Shown here: positions 35,974 to 46,400 of the stretch, one piece after another
Numbering within the stretch: the first letter of the stretch is position 1
Layout: every line of letters begins with the position of its first letter
Assembly: GCA_949152475.1 (NCBI GenBank)
Contig: OX424565.1
Location: forward strand, 11,353,953-11,417,952
Direction of reading: 5' to 3'
Length of the DNA stretch: 64,000 nt
Source of the DNA: Terebella lapidaria
Taxonomy: Eukaryota; Annelida; Polychaeta; Terebellida; Terebellidae
The notes under the pieces: generated by a model
The model's database searches: none
Told to the model about the DNA's origin: nothing
What the model saw: only the letters and a program-made list of their open reading frames with translations
Made by a program: the position numbers and the translations under genes

Positions 35974-36407
35974 TCTTGTGTGACAAGATGGCTGATTCTC
36001 ACCAATCAGCTGTAACTCCAAAAAGATTCGGCGAGTTGTCTGAACCACGCTCTGCTACCATGAAAATTCACATTTATTCAGCACAAATCACATTTGTCAG
36101 TCACGTAGCCATATTGCATGCACAACAGTAAAACGTGAACTGCTAAACAAATAGATATGCAAGGAAGTAAAATGTGGACTGCCATTTTTGGATGGTCACA
36201 AACCTGTTACAAAATAGTATATATACAAATTTTGTTTGAGAGGTTTATAGCTGTAAAATAAAATGTTCAGAATATGTTGTGTTTCCTCTGAAACGTGACC
36301 CTTTGCTCCCTTACCAATAGTTCTCACAACACGCATATATTATGAATGAGACACTTTATTGGGGTTAATGTTAATATATCTTCAAGCTATAGAACACTGG
36401 GATATCT

Positions 36408-36463
36408 ACTTGCGGTTTTATCATTCTTGATACTACTTTTATATCTTTGTTTGGCACTGAAAT
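36408..36463 (+). mobile_element. LINE 3' UTR fragment cut inside the stem-loop
   Basis: ACTTGCGGTTTTATCATTC and following bases match the LINE 3' UTR as far as TTTGGCACTGAAAT, then a tandem repeat takes over. It lacks the TTC tail and was truncated by later rearrangement. Confidence 0.75.
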
Positions 36464-36735
36464 TTGAGAGGTTGTACCTACCACCATACCACATACTTAC
36501 CACCATTTTACCTACCACCATTTGAGAGCGTTGTACATATACTTGAAAACCCAGTAGAGTACTCCGACAGGAAAAAAATCCGCCTACCTGCAACAATTTG
36601 AGAGGTTGTACCTACCACCATACCACATACCTACCAGCATTTTACCTACCACCATTTGAGAGCGTTGTACATGTACTTATGAAAACCCAGTAGAGTACTC
36701 CGACAAGAAAAAAAAATCCGCCTACCTACCCACCC
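36464..36735. repeat. 133 bp tandem duplication
   Basis: TTTGAGAGGTTGTACCTACC starts at 36464 and 36597, and each copy ends near AAAAAAATCCGCCTACCT. Inner CCTACCACCAT units are themselves repeated. Confidence 0.9.
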
Positions 36736-36831
36736 TTTCAGGAGCACAGTAGAGGTCGCAAAAAATGGCCTACATACCTACCCACCCTTTGATGGGTAGG
36801 GTCGCGTTAGGGGTAAAAAAATACTGGCCTG

Positions 36832-36858
36832 ATAATAATAATAATAATAATAATAATA
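36832..36858. repeat. (AAT)n microsatellite
   Basis: About nine ATA/AAT units. Confidence 0.95.
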
Positions 36859-37605
36859 GATAATTATATTAAGAATAATATAATAACAGCATGAATAAAA
36901 ACAACATATAATAACAGGATGGATACGACAATAATATGGTGCAGCTTATAAAACTAATGTACCGATCTAATTTCATTACTGCAAGAACATTGTTCAACTA
37001 CTAATTTTCAGACTACAGTGCGCAAAGAAAACGATTTATAATTAGGACATTCAAGTGATGGGAGTTGATTCATTGTATTCATAATTCAACAGTAAACTTT
37101 TTTACGTTCGAATTTGTAATCCAATGTGTTACTGTGGGTGTAGGTTTACTCGTATGCAAATGAATTGGGAGGCCCACTCAATATCGTATTGGTAAACGGA
37201 TAGGATCTATGTAGTTCAAAGAGCACAAAACGAACCCTATCATATCATATTACGGATGTTCTAGATCATAACGCAACTGAACTTCCTGAACACGTACATC
37301 AGTTAATGATGAGATTAACAAAAACCGGAAGTTCACATTGGTGCACTCGATGCTGAGGCCTTATGCACAGGAATCCAGCTAGCTAACTAGAGGGTGTTGC
37401 GTTACAAAAAAAAACTATGAAATAACTACATGTAATTTGCACATTACCACAATGGGCTATTTATTGCTGAAACCCAGCACACGAAATGGCATCAGCACGA
37501 CAGGCACCGCCATTGTGCTCTGTCCAAGCAGTTAAACCTCCCCAAACATAATACTTGACATAGCGGAGCCAATCACAACACGACAGCTCACACCCAATCA
37601 CTCCG
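36859..37605. other. Unassigned DNA
   Basis: I see no supported gene in this AT-rich stretch. Confidence 0.5.
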
Positions 37606-37609
37606 CTAC

Positions 37610-38030
37610 CATTTGTTTTTAGGCCGCCGGCTGAGGGGGGCACCCCCCCCCCCCACACACACACACACACACGGCAGAGTGAAACCATTTTTTTCTGAAG
37701 TGTAGGCCCTACACATGTCTCTTATCCAAATTTACCTGGTAGCATTGCATAAACTGGGATGAAACTTAACAAATTTTCAATGATACCGTCAACCGCATCG
37801 AAAGAAATGACATGATTCTCAAAAATGTGGTTTTCATCATATCCTCACTTCTAATCGTGCTAGAATTATAACCTTAGTGTTTGAACTGGTGTGTTTCAGG
37901 TCAAGGAATCTAGTGGTGTTATTTTTGATACGCTATCTCTGATCAGTTTTAAGTAATTCAAGATTTTCACCATGGAAAGGTCAATTTTCGCAGGGTCCCA
38001 TTTGCGACCCATTTCGAATCCCTATCTCTT
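37610..38030 (+). repeat. Dispersed repeat R1, copy 1
   Basis: Starting at GGCCGCCGGCTGAGGGG and ending near TTTGCGACCCATTTC, this segment matches the reverse complement of 50565-50960 almost throughout. It carries C12, (AC)n and the string GGCAGAGTGAAACCA. Sharp ends and a second inverted copy suggest a MITE-like element. Confidence 0.85.
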
Positions 38031-38313
38031 TGAATAATTATGTTCGTCAGTTTACACGGTGGCTAGGCGTTACGCGTTATTCAGGGAGTGCCGCGTAAAA
38101 TCGTGAGTATTACGCGTTATTCGTGAGGAAATGGCAGCCTGTGGTCGATCCCTAGCAGGAAAAACATACAATTTCGCTATCTATACCGTTTTGAAATGTC
38201 GGATTTTTGTTTGCACGGAACATTACATATATTCATGATTGTTGTTGAGAATTTAAGTCAAAGAAATAAGCCAGTTAGACCGGGGGCCAAATCCGGTTTT
38301 GGGGAATTTGGTT

Positions 38314-40570
38314 TGCACGGAGACACCCATTGGCGAATGTGGTATCGTTGGAAAGCTTTAGACCTAAGGGTCACATTTTGACATATCCTCTTTTGGGACA
38401 GGGGCGGTCACCATGGAAACGGGCTCAGAGGTCAATGACCTCAAATTCAGTCAAGCGTCCTGCTAGGCACCCGGAATGGCATAACATATCACTGAAAGTG
38501 CTCCTCCGAAAAAATGGTTCAACCGATTGGGTTTAATTTTGGAACTTAGACGGATGCTGGTACTAGGTATGTGTTGGCGGAGTGACCCCAATGAGGTGTC
38601 AAGAATGGAGGCCCCGGGGGTCGGGATCACCACCCCCTGGAGTTCGCCCCTTCTCCAGATAATGACAAAAGTGTGAATTGGGGTTCAAAAGTTTGTTTGT
38701 TCAAGAGACCAAGCAATATAAAAGTTATTGAATAGCACCATTCAAGGGTAAGACCAGTTAGGATTGCAATGATACCAGCATCACTTGTGGGTGAGGCCGG
38801 TTGCCATGGCAACAGACGTTACAAATGGTAGGCGTCGGGACCATTTTTCACCCGAGAATGGCAAGAAGATCGGGGTTTAGGCTGTATAAAAGTGTTAACG
38901 ATCGAAGACATGGCTATATGAGTCTACCATCATTGTCATAGATGAACATGATATGGGACACGGACGTGCTGATAGCACCGTGGCCTCAGGGTAAGGCTCG
39001 TTTCCATGGCAACAGGTCAATTTCTCCATAAAATATGGCAGAAATAATGAAGATTTGGTTGCTTTAAAGTGTTGATATTTGAAGACAGATCAACGATCTT
39101 GTCTCAGATAAAACACACGTGGGACAGAGACGGAATGCTACCTCTGTGGCCCCTGGATGAGGCTCGTTGCCATGTTAACAAACGTTTCTAATGTGTATAT
39201 ATATGACAAAGATGGTAGGCTCATATACCCGTGTCTTCGACCCTTAATAAATTTAATCAGCCTGAACCCCATAATTCTTGCCATTTTTGGGTAAAAAAAA
39301 GACTCGGCGCCTACCAATACAAACCTCTGTTGCCATAGCAACGAGCTTCACTCAGGTGCAACAGTGGTAACATCCCGTCCCTGTCCCACGTGTGTTGTAT
39401 CTAAGACAAGATCGTTGATCTGTCTTTAACCACTAACACGTTAAAGTAGCACAATCTTCAATATTTTTGACATTTTCATGGGAAAAATAGACCTGTTGCC
39501 ATGGAAACAAGCCCCACCTGGAGCCACGCTGCTATCAGCATGTCCGTGTCCCATAATTTGTTCATCTATGACAAAGATGGCAACCTCATATAGCCATGTC
39601 TTAGACCATTAACACTTTTAAACAGCCTGAACCCCGTAATTCTTGCCATTTTCGGGTGAAAAATAGACCTGACGCCTACCATAAGAAACGTCTGTTGTTA
39701 TGGCAACGAGCCTCACCCAGGGGCCACAGAGGTAGCATTCCGTCTCTGTCCCACGTGTGTGCCATATGAGACAAGATCGTTGATCTGTCTTTAAATATCA
39801 ACACTTTGAAACAACCAAATCTTCATTATTTTTGCCATTTTTATGAGAAAATAGACCTGTTGTCATGGAAACGAGCCCCACCCTGAGGCCATGGTGCTAT
39901 CAGCATATATGTGTCCCATATTATGTTCATATATGACAATGATGGTAGCCTCATATAGCCATGTTTTCGATCATCAACACTTTCATACAGCCTGAACCCC
40001 GATAATGTTGCCATTTTTGGGTGAAAAATAGAGGCGACGCCTACCATTTGTAACGTCCGTTGCCATGGTAACCGGCCCCATCTAAAAGTGATGCTGGTAT
40101 CATTGCAATTCTAACTGGTCTTATCCGTCAATGGTGCCATTTAATAACTCTTATATCATGTATATAGCTTGGTCTCTTCAACAAACAAACTTTTGAACCT
40201 CAAATCACACTTTTGTCATTATTTGGAGAAGGGGCGAACTCCAGGGGGTGGTCAACCCGACCCCCGGGACCTCCATTCTTGACACCTCATTGGGGTCACT
40301 CCGCCAACACATACCTAGTACCAGCATCTGTCTATGTTCCAAAATTAAACCCAATCGGTTGAACTATTCTTTTGAAGGAGCACTTTCAGTGAGATCTTAC
40401 GCCATTCCGGGTGCCTAGCAGGACACTTGATTAAATTTGAGGTCATTGACCTTCCCAGCCCGTTTCCATGGTGACCGCCCCTGTCCCAAACGGCGGGATA
40501 TGTCTAAATGTGACCCTTAGGTCTTAAGCTTTTCAACGATACCACATTCGCCAATGGGTGTCTCCGTGCA
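38314..40570. repeat. 2.26 kb palindromic core with internal alternating repeats
   Basis: TGCACGGAGACACCCATTGG at 38314 pairs with its complement ending at 40570, and the arms stay similar to the centre near 39440. Inside, shorter units repeat in both orientations, for example ACAAGATCGTTGATCTGTCT and CAGCCTGAACCCCGTAAT. The core is thus a nested foldback inside the TIR element. Confidence 0.88.
38407..40475. promoter_or_regulatory. Array of ten RFX/X-box-like palindromes
   Basis: Fourteen-base sites of the form GTTNCCATGGNAAC lie at 38407, 38800, 39000, 39166, 39329, 39495, 39694, 39859, 40059 and 40462. The site at 38800 is the perfect palindrome GTTGCCATGGCAAC. Inner spacings are about 165 or 200 bp. 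RFX factors bind inverted half-sites of this kind (established for the family). Binding here is inference, and regular spacing also follows from the repeat structure. Confidence 0.6.
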
Positions 40571-41679
40571 TACTAACTCTCAAAATAACAGCCTTTTGCA
40601 GGTTTGGCCTCCAGTCTAAGTGTAGCGAGACCTTCGGCTGCACAATATCTGTCAATGTTGCTTCGACAGTCGCTCTCCCCGGTTTTGGGGTTGAAAATGT
40701 TATGTATCTGCATTGATGAAGATAGAATGACAGGTCTATGATATTGAAAGTATGGGCTTCACATGTGCCTATCTTCAAAATGTTTCACAATGGTCGCAAG
40801 CGGCACGAATCTAGGTTGAATGTATCATTTGTTTAGTTGCTATACTTTACGCGATTTACGTGAGGGCATTACGCGTATGTGCATGAGTGAATATTTTGTT
40901 GAGGTTGGGATATTTCTGTTTTTTAATGCGAATTTTTCTCCAGTTTTACTGCTCAATTGATGGAATAAATTCAAGTTCAAAAGATAATGTTTTCACTTGG
41001 TGAGCTTCTGTGTAAAAGACACGAAAAACTCTCAGTATTGCCAAATTCAGATTTATGAAGATTGGGAGGAACATATGGAGTATAATGATAAATGAGAAGT
41101 ATCGTCAGTACTGGACATTGTGCAGCCTCAAATCATACTTTAAAAATCTCTATGTATGCATTATCAGCTCTACTATCCCCGACAACGCTCACATGTTTCC
41201 TCATGCTGTAACGCGTGTGCAGATTTTCTCCCTCAGGCTGATACGCGTAAACCATAAAAAGCTTCTCAGTTAATAGAATACTCCATTAAAACAACTGGTT
41301 GCGTTGTGTAACAACAAAGAAAGATTTCTCCGAGCATTCTATGATCTACAAACATGCGCTTTGTTGGTTTCAATTGATAGCCGATGATATTTCACAAACT
41401 AGTCGCAAGCGTGCGGGTGTTGTCATGAACTGTGTGTCCATTTTCGTGAATATAACGATGTATACAAGTAATTCATAGTAGCATACGCAATGTTTACTCA
41501 TCGGGATGTTCCGTGGAAACAAAATTTTAGGAAGAAACTGAACTTTTATATTGATTTTCCTCATTTGGAGTGGGAACCTATGTCGTTTCCTGTGTCATTT
41601 CCTCACGAATAACGCGTAATACTCACGATTTTACGCGGCACTCCCTGAATAACGCGTAACGCCTAGCCACCGTGGTTTA

Positions 41680-42499
41680 GCGAGATAACAATGTACTGCA
41701 ATCAAATGTATAATTTTTGTCCTGTTCGGCCTGTCACACAGTTTCACACCAAAATATAAACCAACATTCTCAGCCTTTCCCGTACAATAGCAAAATCCCA
41801 TTCAAAATCGTAATGATTGGAATACTTATTTTCTGTGTGGAGAACAAACTTCAAATTCACGTCAGCAACTTTCGTCACAGTCTTGTTCAAACGTTGCCTG
41901 AATTTTCTATAATACAAGTCAGTAAGTTCCGAGAATTCATGAGATATGTTCACGCAAATAAATTATGCGCTGACTTTAATACAGCCATTAATGCAAAACC
42001 ATAGAACCATGTATACGTATTCATTTATCACCCCCCCCCCCCCCCCCTCATCATAATCATCTTCATCCACATCATCCCCCTCATCATCGTCTGCATCATC
42101 ACTATTAACAACAACAATCAACATGCATGATTTCAGTCACCATTACTGCTAGATTCGTAACTCATCAACATTACCAAGATCAATGCACATTACATAATTT
42201 CATTCATCATTGCTGCCTCGACTCGAACATCAGCAGCAGCAGCCAATAACACAAAATAAGGAATATGCAAAAAATGTAATTACTGGATATGAAATCCCCC
42301 CCACCGTCAACACACATACAAAGCCATAAATATCTACATTGTATTTAGTCATCATCACTGCTGGCCGCATACTTGTCAAATTCACCGGTGGTAACGTCCT
42401 CATCAGAATCATCACTGGTGGCGTCTGTGGGTAGTTGGCGGATATCTACCAGTGCCTGGGGTAGAGCGTCACCATCATAACACATAGGTTTGGGCTTTG
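41680..42499. other. Unassigned DNA with C17 tract and CAT-rich repeats
   Basis: The frame at 41717-42004 is not recognised. C17 at 42031-42047 is followed by (CATCAT)-rich sequence to about 42110 and a (CAG)n tract near 42232. Confidence 0.5.
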
Positions 42500-43580
42500 T
42501 TACTTGCCGGAATCTAAAGATTTCGGCAAGTATATTAGTCAGTTGGTTTGTCTGTTTGTTACTTGCCGGAATCTAAAGATTTCGGCAAGTATGTTGGTCG
42601 GTTGGTTTGATTGATTGATTGATTGTTTATCTGTTAGTGCTCTACAGGTCGCAATTGTACAGTGATTGTTACGTAACTTGGGGTATGTAATCTGTAGGAT
42701 AACAGGCAGGCACCGCACACTTTTGGGGAATATAGGCCAAAGGTCAAGGTCAAGGTCACGCAAAACGTCGAAAACACATAAGTGCTCATAACTCCAGTTC
42801 TAATTGTCGTAGAGACTTCAAATCAAGTGCATATGGTAGATATACTCGAGTTCTATCTTTTGTGACCTTGACCTTGACCTTCGACCTTGACCTTGAGAAG
42901 TTCGCCTCAGGTCGAATATTTGACCTTGGAGGTCACCTCCTCCGATTTTCGATCTGATGCTCGGAAACGATGTCGGACCGGTCCCTCATGGTCAATGTCA
43001 ATTTTTAGCGCGATCGGTCAATCCGTTATGACGTAATCGACGTTTCTATGGCAACGAAATTGGTCCCATTATAAGCGAAATTGCATGTTTCAAGCTGTCC
43101 ATGCTGATAAAAGCGTCAATAATGTGCGTAAAAATCTAATGATACACCTGTTTATAGCCAAGGACGAGTTCTTTTGTTCCGCGAAATTTCAAGGTCAAAG
43201 GTCGGAAGTCAAGGTCAATATTGACCCGCAAGTGAAAACCATGTAGGTCACGATATCTCAAGAAGTAAGCAAGATAGAGACACGAAAGTAAATCCACAGT
43301 ATTGCACTCACTTAGCCTATCAACTTTTGTATTTACACCTAAGGCGTATGGCCGATAGCCTTTGCAAGCGCCTGAGGTCGAAGTTGACCCAAAAAATGAC
43401 CTTGACCTTGACCTTTCGCGAAAATATCGAGTAGTAACTCGTTTGAAAGGTCTTCGGGAGTAGTTTCGATATATGTTCTTATTTTTGGAATCTGACGTCA
43501 TATGACGTCATAATGACGTGAAACGTGATTTTATCATACTTCAATTGATTGTTTACATGAGATGCATAAACCATTTATTA
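42500..43580. repeat. Repeat block R2, copy 1
   Basis: It begins with the hairpin ACTTGCCGGAATC...GATTTCGGCAAGT, doubled at 42501 and 42559, followed by GTTGGTTTGATTGATTGATT. Clusters of AGGTCA/TGACCT hexamers lie at 42741-42758, 42863-42895 and around 43395. A GTTTCTATGGCAAC X-box-like site lies at about 43044. Near 43493 is TGACGTCATATGACGTCATA, followed by ATGACGTG. The 121-codon minus-strand frame at 43136-43501 recurs in copy 2 but ends early in copy 3, so I do not call it a gene. Confidence 0.85.
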
Positions 43581-43636
43581 CTTGGCGAAATCTTCGATTT
43601 TCGCCAAGTATGTTGGTCACTCGCGGATGTTTGTTT

Positions 43637-44945
43637 GTTACTTGCCGGAATCTAAAGATTTCGGCAAGTATGTTGGTCGGTTGGTTTGATTGATTGATTG
43701 ATTGTATGTTTATCTGTTAGTGCTCTACAGGTCGCAATTGTACAGTGATTGTTACGTTACTTGGGGTATGTAATCTGTAGGATAATAGGCAGGCACCGCA
43801 CACTTTTGGTGAGTCTAGGTCAAAGGTCAAGGTCAAGGTCAAGCAAAACGTCGAAAACACATAAGTGGCCATAACTCCAGTTCTAATTGTCGTAGAGACT
43901 TCAAATCAAGTGCATATGGTAGATATACTCGAGTTCTATCTTTTGTGACCTTGACCTTGACATTTGACTTTGACCTTGAGAGTTCGCCTGAGGTCGAATA
44001 TTTGACCTTGGAGGTCACCTCCTCCGATTTTCGATCTGATGCTTGGAAACGATGTCGGACCGGTCCCTTATGGTCAATGTCAATTTTTAGCGCGATCGGT
44101 CAATCCGTTATGACGTAATTGACGTTTCTATGTCAACGAAATCGGTCCCATTATAAGCGAAATTGCATGTTTCAAGCTGTCCATGCTGATAAAAGCGTCA
44201 ATAATGTGCTTAAAAATCTAATTTTCCCCCTGTTTATAGCCAAGGACGAGTTCTTTTGTTCCGCGAAATTTCAAGGTCAAACGTCGGAAGCCAAGGTCAA
44301 TATTGACCCGCAAGTGAAAACCATGTAGGTCACTATATCTCAGGAAGTAAGCAAGATAGAGACACGAAAGTAAATCCACAGTATTGCACTCACTTAGCCT
44401 ATCAACTTTTGTATTTACACCTAAGGCGTATGGCCGATAGCCTTTGCAAGCGCCTGAGGTCGAAGTTGACCCAAAAAATGACCTTGACCTTGACCTTTCG
44501 CGAAAATATCGAGTAGTAACTCGTTTGAAAGGTCTTCGGGAGTAGTTTCGATATATGTTCTTATTTTTGGAATCTGACGTCATATGACGTCATAATGACG
44601 TGAAACGTGATTTTATCATACTTCAATTGATTGTTTACATGAGATGCATAAACCATTTATGATTATTGTTGATCCGGTGCTCTGGTAAGTATTGGGGATA
44701 CCTACTGAAGCTATTTGACAAATATCAGTTCAATAATTGCAGTGGTAATGGCCTAATTGACCTTTTTATGACGGAAAATTGGAGAAAATTTCATTTGTTT
44801 GTCTTTTCATACTCATAGCGTCCACATTTGTTGCTTGATTCTTTTCAAATTTGATGTAGATATTCTGTAGGATAATGGCTCTTGACAGAATGATTTTGAG
44901 AAAAATAGCTCTATTGATGACGTCACAAAAGATCCGAATCCTATC
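43637..44945. repeat. Repeat block R2, copy 2, with downstream segment
   Basis: It is 1079 bases from copy 1 and very similar through 44659, including the doubled TGACGTCA boxes near 44575. It continues into a segment (GATTATTGTTGATCCGGTGC to ATTGATGACGTCACAAAAG) absent from copy 1 and shared with copy 3. A related hairpin, ACTTGGCGAAATC...GATTTTCGCCAAGT, precedes it at 43581-43611. Confidence 0.85.
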
Positions 44946-45134
44946 AGTCTTTCATGACCACAAACTGCTTATGCTAGGAAAGAAATATGATACTTTTTTC
45001 AATGTTTTCCATCAACTATACAAAATCTAGAAAAATGCCATTACTCATATTTAAAATAACCAGATGCATCAACTTTGCAAAAAAATCAGTCTTTGGTAAA
45101 AGTTCAAGGTCATTGCCAGCTATTCCGGCAAGTT

Positions 45135-46400
45135 AGTCGACTATGTCGGTTCATTTGTCTGTTAGTGCTCTAGCGTCCACAATTTTGGCTCAATTCAGTT
45201 CATTTTGCATAGCCAGTATCGGTAGTTTCCTGGGACCTGTGGGAATAATTTTGGTGAATTTAGGTCAAAGGTCAAGGTCAAGGTCACGCAAAACGTTGAA
45301 AACACATAAGTGGCCATAACTCCGGTTTTAATGGTCCTAGAGACTTCAAATCAAGTTCATATTGTAGATATACTCGAGTTCTATCCTTTGTGACCTTGAC
45401 CTTGACATTTGACCTTGACCTTGAAAAGTTCGCCTGAGGTCGAATATTTGACCTTGGAGGTCACCTCCTCCGATTTTCATTCTGATGCTTGGAAACGATG
45501 TGGGGCCGGTCCCTTATGGTCAATATCAATTTTTAGCGCGATCGGTCAATCCGTTATGACGTAATTGACGTTTCTATGGCAACGAAATCAGTCCCATTAT
45601 AAGCGGAATTGCATGTTTCAAGCTGTCCATGCTGATATAAGCGTCAATAATGTGCTTAAAAATCTTAATGATAAACCAGTTTATAGTCAAGGATACGTTC
45701 TTGTGTTCCAAAAAAATTCAAGGTCGAAGGTCGAAAGCCAAGGTCAATATTGACCTGCAAGTGAAAACCATGTAGGTCCCTATATCTCAGGAACTAAGAA
45801 AGATAGAAACGCGGAAGTAAATCCAAAGTATTGCACTCACTTAGCCTATCAACTTTTGTATTTACACCTAAGGCGTATGGCCGATAGCCTTTGCAAGCGC
45901 CTGAGGTCGAAGTTGACCCAAAAAATGACCTTGACCTTGACCTTTCGCGAAAATATCGAGTAATAACTCGTTTGAAAGGTCTTCGCGAGTAATTTCGATA
46001 TATGTTCTTATTTTTGGAATCTGACGTCATATGACGTCATAATGACGTGAAACGTGATTTTATCATACTTCAATTGATTGTTTACATGAGATGCATAAAC
46101 CATTCATGATTATTGTTGATCCGGTGCTCTGGGAAGTATTGGGGATACCTACTGAAGCTATTTGACAAATATCAGTTCAATAATTGCAGTGGTAATGGCC
46201 TAATTGACCTTTTTATGACGGAAAATTGGAGAAAAGTTCATTTGTTTGTCTTTTCATACTCATAGCGTCCACATTTGTTGCTTGATTCTTTTAAATTTGA
46301 TGTAGATATTCTGTGGGATAATGGCTCTTGACAGAATGATTTTGAGAAAAATAGCTCTATTGATGACGTCACAAAAGATCCGAATCCTATCAGTCTTTGG
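45135..46400. repeat. Repeat block R2, copy 3
   Basis: The 5' part is diverged (GCTCTAGCGTCC), but from about 45257 to 46400 it follows copy 2 at an offset of about 1445. It keeps the AGGTCA clusters, GTTTCTATGGCAAC at about 45570 and the TGACGTCA pair near 46021. It then diverges from copy 2 after ATCCTATCAGTCTTT. Confidence 0.85.

Larger units (their letters stand above)
38055..41674. mobile_element. 3.62 kb element with 79 bp perfect terminal inverted repeats
   Basis: 38055-38133 is the exact reverse complement of 41596-41674. The TIR starts CACGGTGGCTAGGCGTTACG and contains two TTACGCGTTATTC units. Both ends are flanked by GTTTA (38050-38054 and 41675-41679), a perfect 5 bp TSD. Additional ACGCG(T) motifs lie subterminally near 40855-40880, 41210 and 41245. 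No transposase-like frame is visible, so it is non-autonomous. Perfect TIR identity suggests recent activity. The superfamily is unknown to me; the TSD length fits several DNA transposon groups. Confidence 0.88.

Noticed and set aside
43136..44583. A 121-residue minus-strand frame present in two R2 blocks (43136-43501 and 44218-44583)
   Set aside because: It recurs because the DNA blocks are near-identical, is truncated in the third block, has Arg/Ser repeats produced by the AGGTCA runs, and shows no known domain.
42500..46400. CRISPR-like regular repeats
   Set aside because: Units are over 1 kb or simple hexamers, without uniform repeat-spacer structure, in an evidently animal genome.
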